From: Zeimonas sp032027205
GTDB taxonomy: Bacteria > Pseudomonadota > Gammaproteobacteria > Burkholderiales > Burkholderiaceae_E
Assembly: GCA_032027205.1 (NCBI GenBank)
Contig: JAVSMN010000001.1
Coordinates: 3,944,340 to 4,008,339, forward strand
Length of the DNA: 64,000 nt
Direction: 5' to 3'
Position numbers and translations under genes: made by a program. Of the stretch, positions 34,270 to 41,315 are shown piece by piece (within the stretch, counting starts at the first letter, position 1; each line of letters begins with the position of its first letter). Under the pieces are notes generated by a model. It had not been told where the DNA came from. It saw only the letters and a program-made list of their open reading frames with translations, and made no database searches.

Positions 34270-34385
34270 GCACGGTGCTGTCGGTGCTGCTGCAACTGGC
34301 GTTCTACGCGGCCGGCCTCGCGTTCCTGCGGGCGCTCCCGCGCTTGGGCGGGCGACGACGACGCCCACGCCGACGACGCTTCTAG
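34266..34385 (+). CDS. Mini-gene: 39-residue membrane peptide with an Arg-rich tail
   Basis: GTG at 34266 overlaps the previous stop (GTGA). The 39 residues begin STVLSVLLQLAFYAAGLAFL, a single hydrophobic helix, and end in a run of arginines and a proline before the TAG. Translational coupling and the helix-plus-basic-tail make-up argue for a genuine product of a two-gene membrane pair. Role unknown. Confidence 0.45.
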   Translation: MSTVLSVLLQLAFYAAGLAFLRALPRLGGRRRRPRRRRF

Positions 34386-34419
34386 GCGTCTAGACCTTTC
34401 CCCATTTCTCAGCTTCCTT

Positions 34420-34444
34420 CCGCGCGACTGCGCGGCGGGCGCTT
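34420..34444 (+). promoter_or_regulatory. Intergenic hairpin H3 with GGGCGCTT box
   Basis: CCGCGC-GACT-GCGCGG (34420-34435) is followed by GGGCGCTT (34437-34444), just ahead of the ArdC-like gene and its GGAG site. Confidence 0.55.
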
Positions 34445-34462
34445 CTCCTATGGAGATTTCTC

Positions 34463-35359
34463 ATGAAACTCTACGAATCGGTCACGCAACGCATCGTCGA
34501 TGCGCTCGCGGCCGGCACACCGCCCTGGATTCGTCCGTGGACGACCGACGACGCCGATCCCTATCCGGCGAACCTCGCCACCGGGCGCGCGTACCGCGGC
34601 ATCAACGTGCTGCTGCTGAATCTGCAGGCCGCTGCCTGCGGCTACCCCGTCAACCGCTGGATGACGTACCGGCAGGCGCTCGCGCTCGGTGCGCACGTGC
34701 GCCGTGGCGAGACCGGTACGCCGGTCGTGCTCTTCAAGATGAAGGCGGTGCGCACCGAAGGCGAGCCGAGCGACGGCGAGAAGGCGTCACGCGTTGTGCC
34801 GCTCTTGCGCATGTTCACGGTCTTCAACATGGCACAGATCGAGCGGCTGCCCGAGCATCTGCTGCCGAACGAGCCGCCTCGGCCCGAGTGGGCACCGCAT
34901 GCCGCCGCCGAGCAGGTTCTGAACTCGGCCGACGTCATCATCGAGCACGGCGGCTCGCGCGCCTACTACGCGCCGACCGAAGATCGTATCCAGATGCCGC
35001 CGCGCTCGGCGTTCGCCGAGGCCGACGCCTACTACGGAACGCTGCTGCATGAACTCACGCACTGGACGGGGCACCCGAGCCGCTGCAATCGGCCGCTGCA
35101 GCCCCGGCAGGCGATCGAGGCGTATGCCTTTGAGGAGCTGGTTGCCGAGATGGGAGCGGCGTTCCTGTGCGCGCACTGCGGGCTCCCCGGTCGGCTGGAG
35201 CATGCGAGCTACATCGATAGCTGGCTGCGGGCGCTGCGCCAGGACAAGCGGCTGATCTTCACCGCGGCGAGCAAGGCGCAAGCCGCAGCCGATTACGTGC
35301 TGACGCTCGCCGGCTACGACCCGCATGCGGAAACCAACCTCGTGCGGGAGGCAGCATGA
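34463..35359 (+). CDS. ardC: ArdC-like antirestriction/ssDNA-binding protein
   Basis: Protein of 298 residues. The N-terminal domain (about 1-130, ESVTQRIVDALAAGTPPWIR, RGINVLLL, VVLFKM) is of the ArdC/TraC-primase ssDNA-binding type. The C-terminal part is metallopeptidase-like, with the zinc motif HELTHWTGH at 196-204 and a third ligand probably in FEELVAEMGAAF. ArdC proteins protect incoming single-stranded plasmid DNA from type I restriction. In this element it may protect the element on entry. Its stop overlaps the RadC-like start (ATGA). Confidence 0.9.
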   Translation: MKLYESVTQRIVDALAAGTPPWIRPWTTDDADPYPANLATGRAYRGINVLLLNLQAAACGYPVNRWMTYRQALALGAHVRRGETGTPVVLFKMKAVRTEGEPSDGEKASRVVPLLRMFTVFNMAQIERLPEHLLPNEPPRPEWAPHAAAEQVLNSADVIIEHGGSRAYYAPTEDRIQMPPRSAFAEADAYYGTLLHELTHWTGHPSRCNRPLQPRQAIEAYAFEELVAEMGAAFLCAHCGLPGRLEHASYIDSWLRALRQDKRLIFTAASKAQAAADYVLTLAGYDPHAETNLVREAA

Positions 35360-35799
35360 GCGCGGCTCGTCATCCGATCGTCGTCTCGGCGCTGGAACTC
35401 CTCGCGCAGGAAGTGCGAGAGTCCGACGCGCTTACCTCGCCGACCGCCGTGCGCGACTACCTGCGCCTGGCGCTCGGTGATCGCGAGCACGAGGTCTTCG
35501 TCGTGATTTTTCTCGACACCCAGAACCGGGTGATCGAGATTGTCGAGCTGTTTCGCGGCACGCTCAGCCAGACGGCGGTCTACCCGCGCGAGGTGGTGAT
35601 CGAGGCGCTCAAGCGCAACGCGGCGGCCGTAATCGTGGCGCACAACCATCCATCCAATGTCGCGCAGCCGTCGGCTGCTGATCGGCTGCTGACGAACTCG
35701 CTCAAGAGCGCGCTGGCGCTCGTCGACGTTCAGGTGCTCGACCACTTCATCGTCACCCGCACCGAGACGGCGAGCTTCGCCGAGATGGGCCTGTTGTAG
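35356..35799 (+). CDS. RadC-family JAB/MPN-domain protein
   Basis: Protein of 147 residues. After an N-terminal strand-helix segment there is the JAMM metal motif HNHPSNVAQPSAAD (H96, H98, S106, D109) and the RadC ending DHFIVTRTE. It lacks the N-terminal helix-hairpin-helix of chromosomal RadC, as is common in element-borne copies. Activity is unproven. It is translationally coupled to ardC, and an intrinsic terminator follows. Confidence 0.9.
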   Translation: MSAARHPIVVSALELLAQEVRESDALTSPTAVRDYLRLALGDREHEVFVVIFLDTQNRVIEIVELFRGTLSQTAVYPREVVIEALKRNAAAVIVAHNHPSNVAQPSAADRLLTNSLKSALALVDVQVLDHFIVTRTETASFAEMGLL

Positions 35800-35811
35800 C
35801 CCTCGTTTCCG

Positions 35812-35832
35812 ACCGGCAGTTTTGCCGGTTTT
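35812..35832 (+). terminator. Intrinsic terminator after the RadC-like gene
   Basis: ACCGGCA (35812-35818) pairs with TGCCGGT (35823-35829) across GTTT, followed by TTT. The 9-bp unit TTTTGCCGG is directly repeated across it. Confidence 0.6.
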
Positions 35833-35891
35833 GCCGGTGCCACCCCGCGGCATCGTGCACCTGTTCGGCCGCCTTGCGCGGCCAACCCGCC

Positions 35892-35924
35892 GCGCCCGGT
35901 CGAACTTCGGTTCACCGGGCGCTT
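35892..35924 (+). promoter_or_regulatory. Intergenic hairpin H4 with GGGCGCTT box
   Basis: GCGCCCGGT (35892-35900) pairs with ACCGGGCGC (35914-35922), and the box GGGCGCTT overlaps its right arm (35917-35924), followed by TT. It stands before AAGGAG and the annealing-protein start. Confidence 0.6.
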
Positions 35925-35948
35925 TTCGTTTCCACAAGGAGCTTCACC

Positions 35949-36575
35949 ATGAGCGACAACTACTTCGCGGTCTTGAACCGCATCAACGTCAACGAGCACG
36001 TCGAGAAGAAGGGCCAGTTCAGCTACTTGAGCTGGCCGTTCGCCGTCGCTCAATTGCGGCTGGCCGATCCAACCGCCTGCTGGGAGGTGCGCCGGTTCGA
36101 TGGCCTTCCATTCCTGCGATCCGAGACTGGCTACTTCGTCGAGGTCGCCGTCACCGTGCAGGGCGTGACGCTCTCGCAGGTCCATCCGGTACTCGACGGG
36201 AAGAACCGCCCGCTAATGGAGCCGACGTGCTTCGACATCAACGCATCGATCCAGCGTGCGCTCGTGAAGGCGATCGCGCTGCACGGGCTGGGCCTGTACA
36301 TCTACGCGGGCGAGGATTTGCCCGAGGGCGATGGGGAGGCACCGGCAAAACCGGCAGAAACGGTCGCGCCACGCACGCCGAGTGCGAGCGTCACGCCGAT
36401 GGCGAAGGCGGCCAGTGCCGCTCAGACCCGCTACATCACCCGATTGCTGGAGGAAACCGGCAGCGACCTGGAGCACCTGCTCGAATACTTCGGCGTCACT
36501 GCGCTCGAAGAGCTGACCTCGCAGGCGGCGAGCCGCGCGATCCGTTCGCTGGAGCAAAGGCGGAGGGCTGCGTGA
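35949..36575 (+). CDS. Single-strand annealing protein (DUF1071/Sak-like)
   Basis: Protein of 208 residues from the ATG at 35949 (AAGGAG upstream). Start DNYFAVLNRINVNEHVEKKG, then FSYLSWPFAVAQLRLADP and SIQRALVKAIALHGLGLYIY, are typical of DUF1071 phage recombinases, which anneal complementary strands. After about residue 130 an Ala/Pro-rich linker follows, then a C-terminal helical part (RYITRLLEETGSDLEHLLEY). The next gene, a YqaJ nuclease, begins with a one-base overlap (TGATG), so the two form an annealase-exonuclease pair like Red or RecET. Confidence 0.85.
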   Translation: MSDNYFAVLNRINVNEHVEKKGQFSYLSWPFAVAQLRLADPTACWEVRRFDGLPFLRSETGYFVEVAVTVQGVTLSQVHPVLDGKNRPLMEPTCFDINASIQRALVKAIALHGLGLYIYAGEDLPEGDGEAPAKPAETVAPRTPSASVTPMAKAASAAQTRYITRLLEETGSDLEHLLEYFGVTALEELTSQAASRAIRSLEQRRRAA

Positions 36576-37438
36576 TGGCGCGCATCGTCAAGCTCGTTCA
36601 GGGCAGCCCCGAGTGGCATGAACATCGGCTCGCTCACCGAAATGCGTCGGAGACGCCCGCCGTGCTCGGCTTCTCGCCGTACACGACGCCGTTGCAGCTT
36701 TGGGAGCAGCGCACAGGGCGGTCGACCGTCGAGATGACGGCTGCAATGGCGCATGGCACCGCGACCGAGCCCGCGGCCCGCACGATGTACGAGTTGCTCA
36801 CCGGCCACGTAATGCAGCCGTTGGTCATGGTCGACGGGGAGTACTCGGCCTCGCTCGACGGCGTCACGCTCGACGGCGATCTCATTCTCGAGATCAAGTG
36901 CCCGCGGTCTCGGGACTCAATGCTTCTCCGGGAAGCGAAGGCAGGCCGGATTCCGGAGCACGTCCGATGGCAAGTCGCGCATCAGCTGATGGTGAGCGGT
37001 GCGAAGCTCGCGCATGTCTTCGTCTTCGACGGCAAGCTCGGGCACCTCATCGAGCAGCGCGCCGAGCCCGAGTGCTGGGACACGATTCGGCAGGGCTGGG
37101 ATGCGTTCGTCGAGTGCCTGCGCACCGACACCCCGCCGACACTCACCGAGCGCGATACGCGCGAGCGTGACGATCCTGCGTGGGAGCAGGCAGCGAGCGA
37201 CTACGCGGAGCTGAAGAGGATGGCCGAGTCGGTTGCCGAGGAGCTGGATGCGGCGAAGGCGCGGCTCGTCGCGCTCACCTCGCATTCCAGCGAGCGCGGA
37301 TTTGGCGTCACCGTGAGCCGGTACTGGAAGGTCGGAAGCGTCGACTTCAAGCGCGTGCCGCAGCTCGAAGGCGTCGACCTGGAGCCGTACCGCGGTCCAC
37401 CGCGCGAAGAGGTTCGAGTGGTCGTCGTCGCGAAGTAG
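36575..37438 (+). CDS. YqaJ-family recombination exonuclease
   Basis: Protein of 287 residues. Opening LVQGSPEWHEHRLAHRNASE is typical of the YqaJ/lambda-exonuclease group. The metal site is GEYSASLDGV (D95) with LEIKCP (E106-x-K108). The C-terminal 100 residues are helical and end in a beta-rich piece. It would chew 5' ends to give single strands for the upstream annealing protein, helping the element repair, replicate or recombine. It is the last gene of the plus-strand block, followed by an AT-rich origin-like segment. Confidence 0.9.
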   Translation: MARIVKLVQGSPEWHEHRLAHRNASETPAVLGFSPYTTPLQLWEQRTGRSTVEMTAAMAHGTATEPAARTMYELLTGHVMQPLVMVDGEYSASLDGVTLDGDLILEIKCPRSRDSMLLREAKAGRIPEHVRWQVAHQLMVSGAKLAHVFVFDGKLGHLIEQRAEPECWDTIRQGWDAFVECLRTDTPPTLTERDTRERDDPAWEQAASDYAELKRMAESVAEELDAAKARLVALTSHSSERGFGVTVSRYWKVGSVDFKRVPQLEGVDLEPYRGPPREEVRVVVVAK

Positions 37439-37850
37439 CGGGCGATGCGTTCCGCCGGTGTCCCCGCAGGACACTGGTGGGACGCTCGTTCAGCGCAGGA
37501 GCAGTCCGTGGACGGAACGCTCGGACGGCGTGGTACCTCAACGATGAGCTGCGGGCGCTTCCATGTACCCTGCCGCCGCCGGAGGGCGGTGGCAGTTCCA
37601 CCTCAAATCGTCCAGAAACTTTTCTAAAAGTTCATCAAAAGATAAAATTCACCAACGTTTCTGTTTTTATAAATACTTTTCCCTACAATTTAAGTGGAAC
37701 TGCCACCGTATCCGATAAGGATAAAAAGAGCTGAAAGCTAAGCTGGCAGCGGCTTTCCAGCCCGTGCGGCGGCGAGCAGGCACATGGGACACGGGATGGT
37801 CACTAACCCAGAACGCTGCAGGCGAGATCGTTTGCAGCACGACACGTGTC
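37439..37850. other. Gene-free segment between convergent exonuclease and helicase genes
   Basis: About 410 bp with no gene. It starts with a small dyad GTGTCC/GGACAC near 37459, then has the inverted repeats and the AT-rich core described separately. The sequence becomes strikingly AT-rich from 37605 to 37740, unlike all neighbours. Confidence 0.6.
37587..37708. other. Candidate replication origin: AT-rich core flanked by 15-bp inverted repeats
   Basis: CGGTGGCAGTTCCAC (37587-37601) and its exact complement GTGGAACTGCCACCG (37694-37708) flank 92 bp of mostly A and T. A 7-bp dyad AACTTTT/AAAAGTT lies inside (37617-37632). It abuts the primase-helicase gene, as origins of P4-like elements often do. 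This is an inference from composition and position. Confidence 0.45.
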
Positions 37851-40484
37851 TCATCCTAGTCTGTGGGGTTTTTCGAACTCGGCTTTCCACGCCGCCGGGT
37901 CTTGTTTTTCCCAGTACTCGGGCCTCGCGATGGCCGTCAGGCGTACGGTGCGCCCGGATTCCAGCTTTACCTTGCGCCGGACATCGAACCCCAGCTTCGC
38001 AAGCGACCGGGTCACAGCAGTCGTCGAAGTCGCCACCCGCCCGCAACGGAAGTCGTGCGCCAGCTCCTCGGCCTTCACGACCTCTCGGCCGAAAACCGTA
38101 GCAGCACCGTTGTTCGCAACCGCCTCGTGCAGCCAACGCTCCAGGTCGCTGAAATTGGCCTCGACCATTTCGATCCACGCCTCGGTCTCCGGAGGTTTCG
38201 CGAAGGGATCGAACCCATCCAACGGCCGATCGAGTAGCCAGCGCAGCAGCTTCTCGCACCCGGACTCTTTCTCCATCCAATGCACGAGAGCTTCCCGGAG
38301 CGGCTCCGGCAGTTTCGCGTTCGATGCCCGCCAGACGAAGAACCGGCGATCCGAGCGGTCGATGTAGACCGCGTTCGCGTGGTTGGACAAGAACACTGTA
38401 TCGATCAGGCTCTTGCAGATCCGCGCATCCTGGTATTTCCGCTCGATCCGGATGTCGGTCTCGGTGACCAGATACTTCAGCGCGTCACTGTCCATCCGAA
38501 TGTCCGAGCGACCCAGCTCATCGGCCAGGACGAACAGGCGGTCTGCCAGTAGATGGTTGAAGTTGCCGGTGAGGTGACGCCCGTTCATGTGCAGGCCGTG
38601 CGGGCCAAAGATCCGCAACAGCGGCTCGAAGGTCAGCCCCTTGCCGGTGCCCTGCTCCGCCGACCAGAACAGCAGCGAGCTTTTCATCTTCACGTTCGGC
38701 CGCTGGACCTTGTGCGCAAGCCAATCCAGCGCGTACTTCGGCGGGGTTGCGCCTGCCATCCACTCGAACACGTCGAGCCACGGGCGGATGTCTTTTGTGG
38801 TAACCGGCGAACCCCACGGCTCGACCGCCAACCCGCTCCAGGTGTTGCGCGCGCCGTCGCTCATGAAGCGCCCGCCCTCCGGGTCGAAGCCGAGTCCGCG
38901 TTGCACCCCCCGCATCGGAGAGCTAAGCCACTCGCCGGCCGTCTTGAGTCCGGACCCTCCGGGCGTAGTTGCAACGGCGTTCCTGAACGACTGGTCGGTG
39001 ATGTACTTCGACGCCTCGATGTCATAGATCTGGTTGGCGAGCATGTCCCATGCGAAGCGGGCGTTGATCGCACGTATCCACCCAGGTGCCGAAGCGTCAG
39101 TGCCGCCCTCGGTTGGGCTCGCGGACGCCAATAGAGCGTCACCAGCCAAGACGAACGTGCGCCCTCCTCTCGCGAAGCTATTCACGGTGAGAGGCGTGCT
39201 ATTGGGCAGCAGCTTTGCCACCGCACGACCGTCGTCGTACTCCGGTTCGAGCGGGTCCGCGAATTCGACGTCACCGAACGCGCTCGGGTCGGTCAGAATC
39301 TCCGCTACGCTGACGGCGGCGCGGGTGTCCGCGCGATAGAGCAGGTACTCCTTTGGAAGCGTCCACCGTGTCGAGTCGGCCTCGCCGGAGTCAAGCACCG
39401 AGCGTGCAGCAGCTCGTGCGGCATCGAGTGCGGCTGGGCGCTTGCTGCGCGACAGCCGCGCTCGCACACGACCGAACAGCGCCTGCGCTCGGGCTTCGAC
39501 CCATGCCTCGGCGACCTGCCGCGCTTCGTTGACCAGCTGCGGGTCGTTCTTGGCGCTCTTGATGCGCTCGCGCAGTTCGGCGCTTTCTTTCGTCGATAGA
39601 TCGCGAAAGACCCGCGCGGTGTCGCAGAATTCGTCCGCCGGCTTCTTCGGGCTGTACGGCGTACCCGGCAACAGAACAGGATCGCCGCGACGCTGCTCCA
39701 AACCCGGCCCGACGACCGCGCCGGCGGCGAAGTCGACGTGGCTCGGTGTCCAGACTGAAGCGTCGACCACGCAGCGCACGAGCCGATTCCCGTTGCTCGA
39801 CAGGGCGATGTACCCGAGGCGGGCACCACGCGACCAGAGCCGATCGTGGAGCACGCGCCCGGCGCGCACGATGTCCAGCGCATCGCGCACCAGAATCCAC
39901 AGGCGCATCCCGCGCAGCCCAGATAGGTCCCTGTCCGGTTTACCTCGCACGCCGCGCTTGAAGATGAAACTGGAGCTTGAATACCAACCGAGCATGTCGA
40001 CGTGCTCCAGACCCGGTACCGCACTGCGCACCGCTGCAGCAAACTCGTCCAGACTATGGAACGCGCAACCGCGCGGGCTCGGGTCGTGATCGAGCACGAG
40101 CACGCCCGGGCCGCTCGACCACCCGAAGTCGGTGTCCGTTCGGGTGATTGCGCCGGGATGTTGTCCGATCGTGCGCTTCGTTACGATGCGCGCAGTTGCC
40201 CCGACGTTCGGCACGCCGTACGTCAGCACCTCGTTCGACTTCAGGCCGCCCAAGAGCCGCGCGAGATCAGTGAGGCTAGAGACCCGCTCGATGCTGGCCT
40301 GAGCGTCGAAGATCCGGCCCTCGGTGGTCTTGATTAGCTCGCCCCGAGAGGACAGCGAGAAGTGCTTCCCGACACTGGCGGGTTGCGTGATCGAGAGGCG
40401 AGTCAGTTTGGAGACGAAGCCGTGCTTCGGGATCTGCGCGGTAGCGGAGCCCCCGACGAGAGTGAGTTGCGGACGAGCTGCCAT
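37851..40484 (-). CDS. Primase-helicase (AEP-like primase plus DUF5906 helicase)
   Basis: Protein of 877 residues. The N-terminal half (about 1-260) has a candidate archaeo-eukaryotic-type primase site in VLVLDHDPSP (D132, D134) and FIFKRGVRGKPDRDLSG further on. The C-terminal part (about 540-760) is a superfamily-3-like helicase of the DUF5906 kind: Walker A SAEQGTGKGLTFEPLL (K615), Walker B LFVLADELGRSD, and arginine-finger region KSLIDTVFLSNHANA. Such fusions replicate P4-like and other satellite DNA. The ATG follows a 28-codon mini-gene by one base. A possible origin lies 140 bp past its stop. Confidence 0.87.
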   Translation of the reverse strand: MAARPQLTLVGGSATAQIPKHGFVSKLTRLSITQPASVGKHFSLSSRGELIKTTEGRIFDAQASIERVSSLTDLARLLGGLKSNEVLTYGVPNVGATARIVTKRTIGQHPGAITRTDTDFGWSSGPGVLVLDHDPSPRGCAFHSLDEFAAAVRSAVPGLEHVDMLGWYSSSSFIFKRGVRGKPDRDLSGLRGMRLWILVRDALDIVRAGRVLHDRLWSRGARLGYIALSSNGNRLVRCVVDASVWTPSHVDFAAGAVVGPGLEQRRGDPVLLPGTPYSPKKPADEFCDTARVFRDLSTKESAELRERIKSAKNDPQLVNEARQVAEAWVEARAQALFGRVRARLSRSKRPAALDAARAAARSVLDSGEADSTRWTLPKEYLLYRADTRAAVSVAEILTDPSAFGDVEFADPLEPEYDDGRAVAKLLPNSTPLTVNSFARGGRTFVLAGDALLASASPTEGGTDASAPGWIRAINARFAWDMLANQIYDIEASKYITDQSFRNAVATTPGGSGLKTAGEWLSSPMRGVQRGLGFDPEGGRFMSDGARNTWSGLAVEPWGSPVTTKDIRPWLDVFEWMAGATPPKYALDWLAHKVQRPNVKMKSSLLFWSAEQGTGKGLTFEPLLRIFGPHGLHMNGRHLTGNFNHLLADRLFVLADELGRSDIRMDSDALKYLVTETDIRIERKYQDARICKSLIDTVFLSNHANAVYIDRSDRRFFVWRASNAKLPEPLREALVHWMEKESGCEKLLRWLLDRPLDGFDPFAKPPETEAWIEMVEANFSDLERWLHEAVANNGAATVFGREVVKAEELAHDFRCGRVATSTTAVTRSLAKLGFDVRRKVKLESGRTVRLTAIARPEYWEKQDPAAWKAEFEKPHRLG

Positions 40485-40485
40485 C

Positions 40486-40572
40486 TCACACCTCGCCCAC
40501 GTCGTCCGGGATCGCCCGCATACTCGTCGCCGGGCCGCGCCGGATGCGCTCGACGTAGTCGCCGGTCGGCAT
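40486..40572 (-). CDS. 28-residue micro-ORF between the AlpA-like and primase-helicase genes
   Basis: Twenty-eight codons from the ATG at 40572, starting MPTGDYVERIRRGPATSMRA. Its ATG overlaps the AlpA-like stop (TGATG), and its stop lies one base before the primase-helicase ATG. The tight spacing on both sides suggests it is translated, possibly just to couple the two genes, or as a real microprotein. No similarity recognised. Confidence 0.4.
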   Translation of the reverse strand: MPTGDYVERIRRGPATSMRAIPDDVGEV

Positions 40573-40787
40573 CACGCATCCTCCGCTTCAGAGAGCCAGC
40601 GATCCAACTCCGCGTGGCGAATCAGAGTGCGTCGACCGATCCGCGTTACCTTGAGTCGACCGGATGCGATTTCGTCATAGATCTTCGTGCGCCCGCAGCC
40701 GGATATCCGGCATGCATTCGTGATCGTGTACGCCAACGGAGTGACAGGGGGAGGTGCCGCAGCAGCGGCAGATCGTGTAGTAGCCAT
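40572..40787 (-). CDS. alpA: AlpA-family regulator/excisionase-like HTH protein
   Basis: Protein of 71 residues from the ATG at 40787, seven bases after GGAGAT. After an Ala/Pro-rich N-terminus there is a MerR/excisionase winged helix: YTITNACRISGCGRTKIYDE and GRLKVTRIGRRTLIRHAE. AlpA-type proteins control integrase or replication genes and often act as excision factors in P4-like elements and phage satellites. It is translationally coupled to the micro-ORF and primase-helicase gene. Confidence 0.88.
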   Translation of the reverse strand: MATTRSAAAAAPPPVTPLAYTITNACRISGCGRTKIYDEIASGRLKVTRIGRRTLIRHAELDRWLSEAEDA

Positions 40788-40886
40788 TCGGATCTCCGGA
40801 CACGTCGCAATCACGGCGGCTCAGAGAGAACCGCCGCGAACAAAACAAGGGGAGTGTCTGGTCGGTTTCCGGCTACTTCGGGGACA

Positions 40887-41315
40887 TTAAATCGGTCGCT
40901 CTCGCACGAGATCGATCAGCCAGCGCGGGCAAGTACCGTCGATCCCTTGGGCGCGCAGAAAGGGCAGGAGCTGTGCGTACGACCATTCGGATTCGAGCAC
41001 AGCGCGCACGTCATCGGGGAAGCCGGAGATCCGCCGCTCGCACTCGCCAATATCTGGGGCTGTCGAGGCGATGAACTCCGCAGTCGAGCGGAACGAGGAA
41101 GCGAGGTGCACATACCGCTGCGCAGCCTTCTTCACGGTGCTCGACGATATGCGCTTCTCCGCAGCCACGAGCCGGATCGCCTCGGCTTGCGTCCCGCGCC
41201 CAGGACCGAGGCTCAGTTCGTGCTGAAATACGGCCCACGCAATGCGCGGCGCTGTCAACGCCAGCGGGTTTTTTACGCGCGGGCGTCCGCGCGGCTTGCC
41301 CGTAGGCTTTGTCAC
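40887..41315 (-). CDS. Small basic HTH-like hypothetical protein
   Basis: Protein of 142 residues from the GTG at 41315, which overlaps the integrase stop (GTGA) and has GGGAG before it. A basic segment (TGKPRGRPRVKNPL) and a helix-turn-helix-like part (GTQAEAIRLVAAEKRISSST, VKKAAQRYVH) suggest DNA binding. The C-terminal part (GFPDDVRAVLESEWSYAQLL, CPRWLIDLVRERP) has no recognised family. It lies in the integrase-AlpA-primase operon, so a role in element control is likely. Confidence 0.62.
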   Translation of the reverse strand: MTKPTGKPRGRPRVKNPLALTAPRIAWAVFQHELSLGPGRGTQAEAIRLVAAEKRISSSTVKKAAQRYVHLASSFRSTAEFIASTAPDIGECERRISGFPDDVRAVLESEWSYAQLLPFLRAQGIDGTCPRWLIDLVRERPI

